The notes: a model not told the origin generated them from the letters alone. Counted from the first letter of the stretch, positions 22,876 to 32,900 are shown. The stretch: 34,105 bases of DNA from Pseudomonas sp. MMS21 TM103 (GCF_022132145.1 NZ_JAJISP010000011.1:1-34105); one strand, 5' to 3'. Made by a program: numbers and translations.

Positions 22876-22891
22876 TTGATTATTTGCTCAA
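22876..22891. promoter_or_regulatory. DmpR activator site, proximal (envelope operon)
   Basis: TTGATTATTTGCTCAA has three mismatches from the DmpR/XylR palindrome. Its right half, TTGCTCAA, resembles the inverse of the distal phenol-operon site. Its centre lies about 133 bases upstream of the predicted start of the next operon. Confidence 0.6.
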
Positions 22892-22990
22892 AGGCAACGC
22901 GTCCCGCCGCGCTGCATTTCCTCGCTGAACAATCCTCACAGAACATATAAATCCATACATTTCAGTAACTTGTAAACCAATACAGGAGAC

Positions 22991-23005
22991 TGGCACAGGC
23001 GTTGC
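22991..23005 (+). promoter_or_regulatory. Sigma54 promoter of the envelope operon
   Basis: TGGCACAGGCGTTGC matches the sigma54 consensus and is identical over 15 bases to the core of the phenol operon promoter. Transcription should start near 23017, about 41 bases before the lipoprotein gene. A partial IHF-like sequence, AATCCATACATTT (two mismatches), lies at 22950-22962. Confidence 0.85.
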
Positions 23006-23057
23006 TCTAGGGTTACCAACCGCTGCAAGACAACAACAATCGAAGTGGTGACCTGTA

Positions 23058-24071
23058 ATGAGCTTCACTCTAAAGCCGCGTAACGGCGTGCCCTACGCTA
23101 TTGCCACCCGTCTACCTCGCTCGCCGTTCGCCCTCGTCCTGCTGCCCATGCTACTGGCCGGCTGCGAGGCCGAACTGAACCTGGCGGCAGTCACCCAGGA
23201 AACCAGCCACGCCAGCCTGCGCACCGACCATTACCAGGCGTTGGCCAGCAACGCGGCAGTCAGCGTGCTGGTCGGCAACGACGGCGTGGTCCTGGTCAGC
23301 CAGGATCAGGGCCTGACTTGGCAGCGCCAGCAACTGCCGGGGCAGCCCGGCCTGATCGATGTGGATGCCTGCCCGGACGGCAGTTTCATCGCCCTCGGTT
23401 TCGACAACCAGCTGTGGCACAGCGCCGATCAGGGCCTGAGCTGGAATGCCCAGGCGTTACCGACCCAGGAGCAGATGCTCACCGCGACCTGCGCCCCCGA
23501 CGGCGCCTGGTGGGCGGCGGGCGGCTTCACCACCCTGCTCAATAGTCAGGACCAGGGCGCCAACTGGGATGAAGCCAGCCTGGACGAAGACGCCATGCTC
23601 ACCACCCTGCAGTTTCTCGACGCGCAGCAGGCGGTGGTCACCGGCGAGTTTGGCCTGGTCTTCAGCAGCACCGATGGCGGCCAGAGCTGGCAGGCCAGCG
23701 GCCGTCTGCCGGAGGAGTTCTACCCGCACGCCAGTCGCTTCGTCAGCCTCGACGAGGGCTGGGTCGGCGGCCTCAACGGCTTCATCTACCACACCGTCGA
23801 CGGCGGCCAGAGCTGGCAACGCCAGGGCACCCCGTCCGCCGCACCGATCTTCAACTTCAGCGTCAACCGCGACGGCCTGTTCGCCATCGGCGATCACAGC
23901 AGCGTGCTGCGTCTGAGCGGCGAGCGCTGGCTGGCAGTGCCCACGCCGAATGCGCCGGCTTACCTGCGCGCCGCCAGCAACGGCGACGACCATCGCCTGA
24001 CCGTGGCCGGTGGCCGCGGCCTGCTGCTCAACCTCGATACCCGCCCGGCCCTGGCCGCCCAGGCTCAGTGA
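23058..24071 (+). CDS. YCF48/BNR-repeat beta-propeller lipoprotein
   Basis: 337 residues. The N-terminus has a hydrophobic stretch FALVLLPMLLAGC, a lipobox with Cys36, so the protein is probably lipid-anchored in the envelope. The rest is a run of BNR/sialidase-type (S-x-D-x-G-x-x-W) repeats: SQDQGLTW, SADQGLSW, SQDQGANW, STDGGQSW and TVDGGQSW, giving a six- to seven-bladed propeller like plant YCF48. Such proteins usually act as assembly or scaffolding factors. It is first in a four-gene operon, ending just before the RND gene. Confidence 0.85.
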   Translation: MSFTLKPRNGVPYAIATRLPRSPFALVLLPMLLAGCEAELNLAAVTQETSHASLRTDHYQALASNAAVSVLVGNDGVVLVSQDQGLTWQRQQLPGQPGLIDVDACPDGSFIALGFDNQLWHSADQGLSWNAQALPTQEQMLTATCAPDGAWWAAGGFTTLLNSQDQGANWDEASLDEDAMLTTLQFLDAQQAVVTGEFGLVFSSTDGGQSWQASGRLPEEFYPHASRFVSLDEGWVGGLNGFIYHTVDGGQSWQRQGTPSAAPIFNFSVNRDGLFAIGDHSSVLRLSGERWLAVPTPNAPAYLRAASNGDDHRLTVAGGRGLLLNLDTRPALAAQAQ

Positions 24072-24081
24072 GGCTATGACC

Positions 24082-26556
24082 ATGTCCATGCACCGCTTCA
24101 CCCATTTTTTCTACCTGGCCAAGCTCTGGCTGTTCCGTAACCCGCGCCGGGTGCTGGCGCTGATCGGCGCGCTGACCCTGTTCTTCGCCCTGCAGATTCC
24201 GGCGCTCAAGGTCTATACCGACTTCGCCGACCTGCTGCCGCAGCAACACCCCTATATCCAGCTGCACAACAGCATCAAGGACACCTTCGGCGGCGCCAAC
24301 GTGCTGGTGATCGGCGTCGAGTTCGAGGACGGAGACCTGTTCAGCAACGCCAACCTGGCCACCCTCGACCGGGTCACCCAGGCGGTGGACAACCTGCCAG
24401 GGGTCAACCACAACCTGGTCAGCAGCCTGACCCACCGCAACTCGCGCAAGATCTGGCTAACCGAGGTCGGCAGCATCAACTCCGAGCCCTACTACCAGCC
24501 CGAATTCGGCCAGCTCGATGAAGCCCAGCTAAGCGCGATGAAGGCCGACGTGGTGGCCAACCCGCGGGTCTACGGGCCGCTGGTGTCGCCGGATCTCAAG
24601 GTGGCGCTGGTCAAGGCGCAGCTGATCGAGGGCCAGCTCGACTACGAACAGACCTTCGCCCAGCTGCAGGCCCTGCGCCAGGCGGAAGTGCGCGACGGCG
24701 TGCGCCTCTATGCCACCGGCCAGCCGGTGCTGGTCGGCTGGGCCTACACCTACATGGAGCAAATCCTGCAGATCTTCGTGTTCACCGTGTTGGCCATGCT
24801 GGCCCTGCTGGTGTTCCATTTCCGCAAGGCCTACGGCGTGCTGATTCCGCTCGGCGGGGTGATGATTTCGACCATCTGGGGCCTGGGCATCATCAGTCTG
24901 CTGGGCTATAACCTCGACCCGCTGGGCTTGGTGATTCCCTTCCTGATCGCCGCACGGGCCATGAGCCACGGCGTGCAACTGGTGGAGCGCTACTACGCCG
25001 AGGTGCGCGAGCGCGGCGACGGTCAGCTGGCCGCGCGCGCCACCTTCGACAGCCTGTTCCGCCCCGGCACCCTGGGCATCGCCTCGGACGCCATCGGCCT
25101 GGCGCTGATCGCCATCGGCTCGATCGCGCTGAACACCAAGCTGGGCATCTACGCCTCGCTGTGGGCGACCACGGTGATCTTCTCGGTGCTGATCGGCGTG
25201 CCGCTGCTGCTGTCGATCCTGCCGCAGCCGAAGAACCCCGAGATCAAGGAAACCGTCCTGCGCCACATCGGCGCCACCTGCGCCGCCACCGTGTCGCGCC
25301 CCGGTGCCGCCGGCAAGCTGCTGGGGCTGGCCGCCCTGGCGATCGTCGCCGGGCTGTGGGCCGCTTCGCAGGTGCGCATCGGCGACTCCGAGCCCGGCTC
25401 GCCGATCCTCTATCCCGAGCACGACTACAACCTGTCGTCCAAGCAGATCAACGACCGCTTCCCCGGCTCCGAGGAGCTGTACATCATCGCCGAGCACGCC
25501 GAGAACGGCGGGATCAAGCGCCCGGAAGTGCTGCGCGCCCTGCAGTCGCTGCAGGCGCACATGCTCGGCGACCCGGCGGTGGGCGGCAGCAAGGGCCTGC
25601 CGGACCTGGTCAAGCAGGTCAACCGGCTGATGCACAACGACGACCCGCGCTGGTTCCAGATCCCCCATGACGCCGATTACGTTGGCGGGCTGATGTTCAC
25701 CTACATGGCCTCCAGCCCGATCCCCGGGGCGCTGGACGAGTTCAACGACACCGACGACCGCATCGCCAACCTGGTGTTCTATTACAAGGATCGCCAGGGC
25801 GAGACCATCCGCCGCGCCATGCACATGGCCAAGCAGTGGATCGCCGAGCACGGCGAGGACGTGCCGGGCCTGAGCATCCGCCTGGCCGGCGGCACCCTTG
25901 GCGTCGCCGCGGCGATGAACGAGTCGGCGTTCGAGACCAACCTGCTGGTCCTGCCGCTGGTATTCCTGCTGATCTTCGCCTTCGTCATGGTCTTCTACAC
26001 CAGCTGGCATGCCGGCCTGATGATGCTGATGGCGATGCTCTTCGCCACCGTGCTGACCTACGCCTACATGGGTCTGGCCGGGATGAGCATCGACATCAAC
26101 ACGGTGCCGGTGATCGCCGTGGGCATCGGCGTCGGCATCGACTACTCGATCTACATGATGGACCGCATCCGCGAGGAGATGGTCAAGAGCGGCAACCTGT
26201 CCGCCGCGGTGCACCGCGCCATCGCCACCACCGGCATGGCGATCAGCTTCACCGCGCTGACCCTGATGGCCGGCATCGTCATGTGGGTACTGCTCTCCGA
26301 CCTGCGCTTCCAGGCCGACGCCGCCAAGCTGCTGTGCGTGATGATCGTGATCAACGGCATCGCCGCCATGCTCCTGGCCCCGGCCTGGGTGCTGGTCTTC
26401 AAACCTCGCTTCATTACCGATGCCTATGTCGATGAGGACGGCGTGATCCACGCCGGCCAGGACGCCGAACCGATCCCCGCAATTCCCACCGATCCGTTGC
26501 CGACTTCAGCGCAGCCGGACGGTGGGCTGCTGTCCGAGGCGCGCCAACCGGCCTGA
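24082..26556 (+). CDS. MMPL/RND-family inner-membrane transporter
   Basis: 824 residues. A two-half RND protein of the MMPL/HpnN type (COG1033-like): TM1 (RVLALIGALTLFFALQI), a periplasmic loop of about 190 residues, five helices (from QILQIFVFTVLAMLALLVFH), then a repeat of this plan from LLGLAALAIVAGLWAA. The second half has the MMPL signature with its proton-relay Asp, GVGIDYSIYMMDR; the equivalent first-half segment (PLGLVIPFLIAARAMSHG) lacks the Asp. The start ATG 24082 was chosen for GAGG 8 bases upstream; ATG 24076 is also possible. Family members export or move hydrophobic lipids; the cargo here is unknown. Confidence 0.88.
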   Translation: MSMHRFTHFFYLAKLWLFRNPRRVLALIGALTLFFALQIPALKVYTDFADLLPQQHPYIQLHNSIKDTFGGANVLVIGVEFEDGDLFSNANLATLDRVTQAVDNLPGVNHNLVSSLTHRNSRKIWLTEVGSINSEPYYQPEFGQLDEAQLSAMKADVVANPRVYGPLVSPDLKVALVKAQLIEGQLDYEQTFAQLQALRQAEVRDGVRLYATGQPVLVGWAYTYMEQILQIFVFTVLAMLALLVFHFRKAYGVLIPLGGVMISTIWGLGIISLLGYNLDPLGLVIPFLIAARAMSHGVQLVERYYAEVRERGDGQLAARATFDSLFRPGTLGIASDAIGLALIAIGSIALNTKLGIYASLWATTVIFSVLIGVPLLLSILPQPKNPEIKETVLRHIGATCAATVSRPGAAGKLLGLAALAIVAGLWAASQVRIGDSEPGSPILYPEHDYNLSSKQINDRFPGSEELYIIAEHAENGGIKRPEVLRALQSLQAHMLGDPAVGGSKGLPDLVKQVNRLMHNDDPRWFQIPHDADYVGGLMFTYMASSPIPGALDEFNDTDDRIANLVFYYKDRQGETIRRAMHMAKQWIAEHGEDVPGLSIRLAGGTLGVAAAMNESAFETNLLVLPLVFLLIFAFVMVFYTSWHAGLMMLMAMLFATVLTYAYMGLAGMSIDINTVPVIAVGIGVGIDYSIYMMDRIREEMVKSGNLSAAVHRAIATTGMAISFTALTLMAGIVMWVLLSDLRFQADAAKLLCVMIVINGIAAMLLAPAWVLVFKPRFITDAYVDEDGVIHAGQDAEPIPAIPTDPLPTSAQPDGGLLSEARQPA

Positions 26557-26595
26557 GCCGGAATGCATCAACAACCCACCGCAAGAGGTTCTGCC

Positions 26596-28488
26596 ATGCA
26601 GACAAGAATAAGAAAAAACCTGAAACACTGGACCCTGGCCGCGCTGGCGGGCGCGGGCAGCGGCCTGACGCCACTGGCCGCTGTCCTGGCCGACGAGGAA
26701 ATGCAGGTCACCGGTTTCGTCGAGAACGCCACCTTCGCGCGCGATAGCGTCGGCCTGTCGAAGTTTCGCAATACGCTGCAGATCAATGCCGACCGCAAGT
26801 TCGGCGACCTGGGCCAGCTGAACTTCAAGAACACCGCCTTCCACGCCACTTTCCGTGGCACCTATGACGGCGTCTACGACCTCAACAGCAGCGAGTACGG
26901 CAGCGGCGCGGGGGGCGCGATCGAGCTGGAGGACACCGGCGCGATCAACCCCGCCAGCTCGGTACCGCATGGTGGCGGCTTGAAGCTGCCGAACACCTTC
27001 AACGTGGCCAACAATCCCAACGAGGGCATGATCGTCCTCGGCGAGAACCTGCACAAAACCCGTGGCGGCGTCGGTTTCGGCGTACCGGTACGGCCCTGCG
27101 ACAAGGACAGTCGCGGCTGCATCGACGACTACCTCGACTACAGCAGCAACGACCTGCGTTTCCCCGAGTTCAACGATCGCCTGGATTTCATCCGCGAGCT
27201 ATACGTCGACTTCGACAATGAACTGCCCAACGGCGACATCCTCAGCTGGCGCCTGGGCAAGCAGCAGGTGATCTGGGGCCGCACCGATCTGTTCCGGGTG
27301 CTCGACGTGATCAACCCGGTCGACTATTCGCGCAACAACATCTATGACGAGCTGGAAGATATCCGCATCCCCATGTGGATCGCCAAGGCCGACTGGCGCA
27401 TGGGCGCTGGCGAGCTGTTCGACGACCTCAACCTGTCCTTCGTGTGGAATTTCGACAAGTTCCGTCCGCACAACCTCGGCCAGTGCGGCGGCCCCAACTC
27501 GATCCTCGATGCGGCCTGCTTCTTCCGTGGCATGAACAACCTGTGGGAAAACGGCGGCACCGTTTCCAACTTCGCCTTCGGCGACACCGCCACCGACTTC
27601 GGCCCCGGTCAGATCGGTATCCGCAAGGCACACATGCCGTCCTGGAGCCTGTCCAACAGCCAATTCGGGATCAAGCTGGAAGGCGTTTATGGCGACTTTG
27701 GCTTCAGCCTCAACGCCCTCACTTACCGCTCCCAGCTGCCTTCACTGCGCGGTGGCATTCCGGCGCAGAACGGCTTCACCGGTGAAACAGGGGTATGGCC
27801 GAGCTTGATCGCGTTCGATATCCACTTCCCGCGGGTCAACTTGCTCGGCGGCTCGATGGACTACTACTCGCAAGCGATCGATACGGTATTCCGCGTCGAG
27901 GTAGCGCATACCGAAGGTGAGGAGTTTGCCAACACCCTGCAGCCGCGACTGTTCTCCGAGTCGGACGTGACCCGCTACGTGATCGGAGCGGACAAGAACA
28001 TCTTCATTCCAGCACTCAACCCCGGGCGCGCCTTCCTGTTCTCGGCCCAGTTGTTCGGCCAACACATCCACGAACACCAGGAGGAGAAACGTGTACTGGG
28101 CAAGGTCGGCATGCCGGACTGGGAGCAGAACTGGATCGGCACCCTGCTGGTCAAGGGCTGGTGGATGAACGACCGCCTCAGCCCGCAATTGCTCGCCGCG
28201 CATGACTTCAAGGCCCAGGCCACCGCCATCGCCCCGAGCATCGAGTACCTGTTCAGCGACAACCTGAAGATCACCGCCGGCGCCAACATCAAGGTCGGTC
28301 GTGGCGCCCGCGAGTACGACGACTGCCGTACCTGCAACCCCTGGGATCCCTTCACCAGCGCAGGTCAACCGGAAGGCATGAGCCTTGGCCTGTCCGGCTA
28401 TGAACCCCTCGGTCGTTTCCGCGCCGGCCCTATCGGCATGGCGCAAAAGGAAGACGAACTGCAACTGACTCTGCGCTACAGCTTCTGA
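26596..28488 (+). CDS. DUF1302 family protein, predicted outer-membrane barrel
   Basis: 630 residues from ATG 26596, preceded by AAGAGG; an in-frame ATG at 26563 lacks a ribosome binding site. A signal peptide ends about ...PLAAVLADEE. The mature protein has long alternating strands (MQVTGFVENATFARDS, NTLQINADRKFGDLGQLNFK, LSWRLGKQQVIWGRTDLFRV) and ends LQLTLRYSF, an aromatic C-terminus typical of Bam substrates. It matches the DUF1302 family, which is commonly found next to DUF1329 and RND genes. The transport role is inferred from this company. It lies 39 bases after the RND gene. Confidence 0.88.
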   Translation: MQTRIRKNLKHWTLAALAGAGSGLTPLAAVLADEEMQVTGFVENATFARDSVGLSKFRNTLQINADRKFGDLGQLNFKNTAFHATFRGTYDGVYDLNSSEYGSGAGGAIELEDTGAINPASSVPHGGGLKLPNTFNVANNPNEGMIVLGENLHKTRGGVGFGVPVRPCDKDSRGCIDDYLDYSSNDLRFPEFNDRLDFIRELYVDFDNELPNGDILSWRLGKQQVIWGRTDLFRVLDVINPVDYSRNNIYDELEDIRIPMWIAKADWRMGAGELFDDLNLSFVWNFDKFRPHNLGQCGGPNSILDAACFFRGMNNLWENGGTVSNFAFGDTATDFGPGQIGIRKAHMPSWSLSNSQFGIKLEGVYGDFGFSLNALTYRSQLPSLRGGIPAQNGFTGETGVWPSLIAFDIHFPRVNLLGGSMDYYSQAIDTVFRVEVAHTEGEEFANTLQPRLFSESDVTRYVIGADKNIFIPALNPGRAFLFSAQLFGQHIHEHQEEKRVLGKVGMPDWEQNWIGTLLVKGWWMNDRLSPQLLAAHDFKAQATAIAPSIEYLFSDNLKITAGANIKVGRGAREYDDCRTCNPWDPFTSAGQPEGMSLGLSGYEPLGRFRAGPIGMAQKEDELQLTLRYSF

Positions 28489-28506
28489 TCACCACGAGGA
28501 AGACCC

Positions 28507-29820
28507 ATGAACAAGCAATTCCGCTTCCGTTTCGCCGCCCTTACCCTGGCAATGAGCGCAGGTGTCGCCCAGGCCGACTCGGCCGTGATCGACCGTTCGT
28601 TCTATCCCTACCAGGCCGAGAAGCCGGCCTTTGCCGGGCTCAGCGCCGGCCTGACCATCAACCAAGCCAACATCGCCCAGTTCAAGGACATCATCGATCC
28701 GGCCTTCTACGGCTTTATCGAGAAGGGCTGGCTGGACATGCAGGTCGGCGAGACCACCTCCTTCGACCTGCACCCCAACTATGTCGAGGCCACCCGTCAG
28801 GGCCAGGACAAGGTCAAGCTCGGCGCCAAGCCCGGCGAGATCGAAGGCTGGGTCGCCGGCAGGCCCTTCCCCCAGGAGCCGGACGCCAATGACCCGCGCG
28901 CCGGCGAGAAGCTGGCCTGGAACTACAAGTACGGCTACAACTGGGGCGACAGCGCCGCCATCTCGCCGTTCTACTGGAAGTACCGCGACCTGGACTCGGC
29001 CAAGGTCGAGCGCACCATCAAGTTCGACTTCCACTTCCTCAACTTCACCGGCCGGGTCAACCAGGAACCCACGCCGGCGATCACGCCGAACCCCTCGCAG
29101 CTGTTTCGCGGCATCTACGTCAAGGTTCTGGAACCCTATGACGTGCGCAACACCCAGCTGCTGATCCACCGCGCCCAGGACGACCTCAAGCGCGACAACT
29201 CCTGGCTCTACCTGGGCTTCCAGCGCCGCGTGCGCCGCCTGGCCACCGGCCAGGTGACCGATGCCTTCCTCGGCTCGGACCTGATGATCGAGGACTTCGA
29301 GGGCTACAACGGGCGCATCTCCGACATGAACTGGACCTACAAGGGCACCAAGTTTCTGTTGATGCCCTTCTACAACCACAACGACCTGACCCTGGACAGC
29401 GAAACCCACCAGGACAGCGACGGCTACCAGGTCGTGGCCTTCGCCGGCCAGGGCGGCTGTTTCCCCAACATCACCTGGCAGCTGCGCAAGGTCTACGAGG
29501 TCGAGTCGGCACCGGTCGAAGGCAGCCACCCGCTATCCAAGCGCGTGCACTACGTGGATGCGCAGACCTTTACCGTGCCGCGGACCATTTCCTATGACCG
29601 CAAGGGCAGCCTGTGGAAGACCTTCACCATCGGCCAGGCCCACCCCGATCATCACCTGGCGAAGAACAAGGACAGCGGCGTGTCGATCGACGACAGCTTC
29701 AGCATGATCGACGTGCAGGCCATGCACTGCACCACCGGCCAGTTCAAGGGTCAGGTCGACCCGGAAATGAGCAAGCCGGAAATGTTCAGCGTGCAGCACA
29801 TGCGCGCTACTGGTAACTGA
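28507..29820 (+). CDS. DUF1329 family protein, probable LolB-like envelope carrier
   Basis: 437 residues. Start ATG 28507 with GAGGA upstream. Residues 1-22 form a signal peptide (MNKQFRFRFAALTLAMSAGVAQA). The mature part shows the DUF1329 landmarks: PNFVEA-like HPNYVEATRQG, AWNYKYGYNWGDS, the run YNGRISDMNWTYKGTKFLLM, LRKVYEVES, YDRKGSLWKTF and DVQAMHCTTGQF. DUF1329 is described as having a LolA/LolB-like fold, which suits a hydrophobic-ligand carrier. It follows the DUF1302 gene by 18 bases and closes the operon; a hairpin follows the stop. Confidence 0.9.
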   Translation: MNKQFRFRFAALTLAMSAGVAQADSAVIDRSFYPYQAEKPAFAGLSAGLTINQANIAQFKDIIDPAFYGFIEKGWLDMQVGETTSFDLHPNYVEATRQGQDKVKLGAKPGEIEGWVAGRPFPQEPDANDPRAGEKLAWNYKYGYNWGDSAAISPFYWKYRDLDSAKVERTIKFDFHFLNFTGRVNQEPTPAITPNPSQLFRGIYVKVLEPYDVRNTQLLIHRAQDDLKRDNSWLYLGFQRRVRRLATGQVTDAFLGSDLMIEDFEGYNGRISDMNWTYKGTKFLLMPFYNHNDLTLDSETHQDSDGYQVVAFAGQGGCFPNITWQLRKVYEVESAPVEGSHPLSKRVHYVDAQTFTVPRTISYDRKGSLWKTFTIGQAHPDHHLAKNKDSGVSIDDSFSMIDVQAMHCTTGQFKGQVDPEMSKPEMFSVQHMRATGN

Positions 29821-29832
29821 AGTCCCACCTGC

Positions 29833-29856
29833 AAGGCCAGCCCCCGGGCTGGCCTT
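29833..29856 (+). terminator. Terminator of the envelope operon
   Basis: A perfect 11-bp stem AAGGCCAGCCC/GGGCTGGCCTT lies 12 bases after the DUF1329 stop. No long T tract follows, but this is the usual form of Pseudomonas terminators. Confidence 0.7.
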
Positions 29857-29875
29857 CGTGCTCAATCATCCCCTC

Positions 29876-29921
29876 ACAGCCTGTCGCCATCGATGACATC
29901 TCGTCGATGGCGACAGGCTGT
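29876..29921. repeat. Perfect 18-bp inverted repeat between convergent genes
   Basis: ACAGCCTGTCGCCATCGA and its exact reverse complement at 29904-29921 are separated by 10 bases. It lies between the ends of the DUF1329 and helicase genes, so it may be a bidirectional terminator. Its length and perfection are more than a terminator needs. Confidence 0.55.
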
Positions 29922-29961
29922 AGTGGTCAACTAATCCCCATGGGCCAGGTATCCGCTCGCG

Positions 29962-32900
29962 TTACTCGACCTGGTCACCCTTGAGCAGACTCAGCAGCGC
30001 ATCGGCATCCAGCTTGCCGCTGACCTCACCACCGCCCAGCAAACTGTCGGCAAGGTCGCGCTTTTTCCCGTGCAGGGCGACGATCTGCTCCTCGATGGTG
30101 TGCTCGGTGACCAGCCGGTAGATGGTCACCGGGCGCTGCTGGCCCATACGGTGGGCGCGGTCGCTGGCTTGATCCTCTACCGCGGGGTTCCACCAGGGGT
30201 CGAGGTGGATCACGTAGTCGGCAGCAGTCAGGTTGAGACCGGTACCGCCGGCTTTCAGGCTGATCAGGAAAATCTCGCCGATACCGGCCTGAAAGGCAGC
30301 CATGCGTGTCTGGCGCTCTTTCGGCGGGGTGGCGCCATCGAGGTACTGATAGCTGATGCCCTGCTCATCGAGCCAGCCACGAATGATGCTCAGGTGGTCG
30401 ACGAACTGGCTGAACACCAGCGCCTTATGGCGGTTGTCCAGCAGCTCCTCGACGATTTCGGCAAAGGCGGCCAGCTTGCTGCCACTCAGACCGCAACCCG
30501 GCATGACCAGGCGCGGGTGACAGCAGAAGCGCCGCAGACGGGTGATCTCCGCCAGCACCTGCAGCGACTTGCCAGGCGCCGTAGTGCTCAGCGTGGTCAG
30601 GGCCTGCTGGCGCAGCGCCTCGTACAGGTGCCTCTCCTCGCTGGACAACGGCACCTTGTAGGTAATCTCGGTGCGCGGTGGCAGTTCGTCGAGCACCTGG
30701 CTTTTCAGTCGACGCAGAATGAATGGCTGGATCAGGGCCTTCAATGCCTTGCGCGCGCCCTGTTCGCCACGCTCGATCGGCGTGGAGAAGCGCTGGGCGA
30801 AACGGTCCTGGCTGCCGAGCAGACCCGGGTTGATAAAGCGGAACAGATTCCACAGCTCGCCCAAGTGGTTTTCCACCGGGGTGCCACTGGCGATCAGCTT
30901 GAAGTCGGCCTGCAACGTCATCGCCGCTTGCGAGCGTTTACTCTGCGAGTTCTTGATCGCCTGGGCCTCATCCAGCACCACGCTGGTCCAGTGTTGACTG
31001 GCGAACGCCTGGTTGTCCTGCTGCAGCAGACCATAGCTGACGATCACCAGATCAAACGGCCCAAGGCCTGCGAGGTGACGGTTCTGCTGATAGATGTGCA
31101 GCCTGAGCGTTGGCGCGAAGCGCGCGGTTTCCGACTGCCAGTTGAGCGCCACCGAGGTCGGCGCCACAACCAATTGCGGCCCCGCAGGTGCCCGGTGCAA
31201 TAGCAGCGCCAGGGTCTGCACGGTTTTACCCAGGCCCATGTCATCGGCCAGGCAGGCGCCGACCCCCCATTGGGCCAGGCGCGCCAGCCAGTCGAAACCT
31301 TCGCGCTGGTAATCGCGCAGCTCAGCCTGCAGAGTGCTTGGCACCTGCGGCTGGTAGTGCTTGAGTGATTCGAGCTTGTCCAGGTGCGCTTGCCAGCCAG
31401 CATCGGCCTGAAACTCGCCGGCCTCCTGTGCTAATCCAGCCAACAGCGGGGTAGTCAGCAGGTTCAGGCGCAGACCGTCATCGCCAACCTGGTCGGCCAG
31501 ATGGGCCAACTCGTCCAGACGCTTGCGCAGGCTGTCGCTCAGGGCCAGCCAATCCTGATCACCAAGCTTGAGGAAGCGCCCGGTGCTGGACTTGAGCAAC
31601 TCCAGAAGTTGACGCAAGTGCAGCACGCGGCCATCGTCCAGCTGCACTTCACCGCTGAGCACGAACCAATCGCCCTGCTGCTTGAGCCCGAGCTTGAGTT
31701 GGCCCATGCCCGGCCGCGCCCTGATCCGCATGCGCTCGCCTTCCGGCCATACGCATTGCAGCCAGTCGCCCTCCAGCACCTGCAACTCACTCAATACTTG
31801 CAGGGCATCCTGTGGCTCGGCCAGTTGCCACTCCTGACCATCGGTGTCGGCCTGCGCCAGCGCCGGGCAGGCCTGCAATACCCGCTGCAACGCAGCGGTT
31901 TCTGCGTGCAGGTCACGGCTGGCCTGCAGCGCTTTACCGTCTAGCTCACCGAGTATGTTTTCCAATCCATGGCCGGGTTTGAACCAGCTGCTGCTGGCCA
32001 GCGGTCGCACCAGCAATTGCAGGCGCAGGCCTGCCTCCAGCGGCAACAGGTGGGCATACAAGGTACTGTCGGCGGCGACGCTGTCGAGATGGCCGGCCAA
32101 CTCGGGCAGGTCCGAGTGGATCGGTAATAGCGGTGCTATCGCACTTATGGCCTCGACCAATTGCGCCTTGGCGGCCTGCGGCACACTCAGGCCGTCACCG
32201 ACTATATCGGCTATCTGCCGTAGCTCACGGCTGACCGGGTAAACCAGCAGGCGTGTCGGCGTCTCCTTGCGCAGCAATACGCCAGGGTTGCCTTGCACAC
32301 CATTGGGCTCGAGTTTGAGGTGGATCTGTGTGCCTTGCGACTTCAGCTGCAGACTGATCTGGCCAAGCAACAAATCGATGCGCACATCGGGTGCATCGGC
32401 CCAGAACAAGGCCGGATGCCCAACCAGTCGGGGCAAGGCGTGCTCGGCAGACAGCTCATAGCGCGCCCCGCCATAGTAGAAATCGGTACCCGGCTGAATC
32501 ATGCGAATCGTCTGCCTGTCCTGCTCCAGGAGGAAGTCCAGACTATCGGCATCCTCGAACAGGCGTTTGAGGGCCACGGCGCGCCCTTTGCTCCACCCCT
32601 TGGCACCGAGCTTCTGCTCGCGTGGCTCGACACTCAGCTGATTAGGGTTGAAGGTGACGAACCAGGCCAATCGCGCCGACTTCTGGATCTGGGCAATCCC
32701 CGACTCGGCCTTGCCCGGCTTGAGCAGGGACAGTGCGGTCAAGGCATGCTGCCAGGCTTCCTGGCGCTGATAGAGGCTAACCAGAGGCACCAGGCCTGCA
32801 GCCTGGTGCCAGCCCGGCCGGCGCCGCGGCTGGGCAAACTGCTGCGCCAGCAGAGCATCCAACTCCTCAGCGAGCCAGTGGTAGTCCGCCGCCGCCAGGT

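Noticed and set aside
22258..22950. 230-codon forward frame overlapping the LRAT gene and promoter region
   Set aside because: Antisense to the LRAT motifs, and it would cover the activator sites; composition is unnatural.
24529..26451. 640-codon reverse open frame opposite the RND gene
   Set aside because: Extreme His/Gln/Asp/Ala bias typical of antisense frames to GC-rich membrane protein genes; no ribosome binding site.
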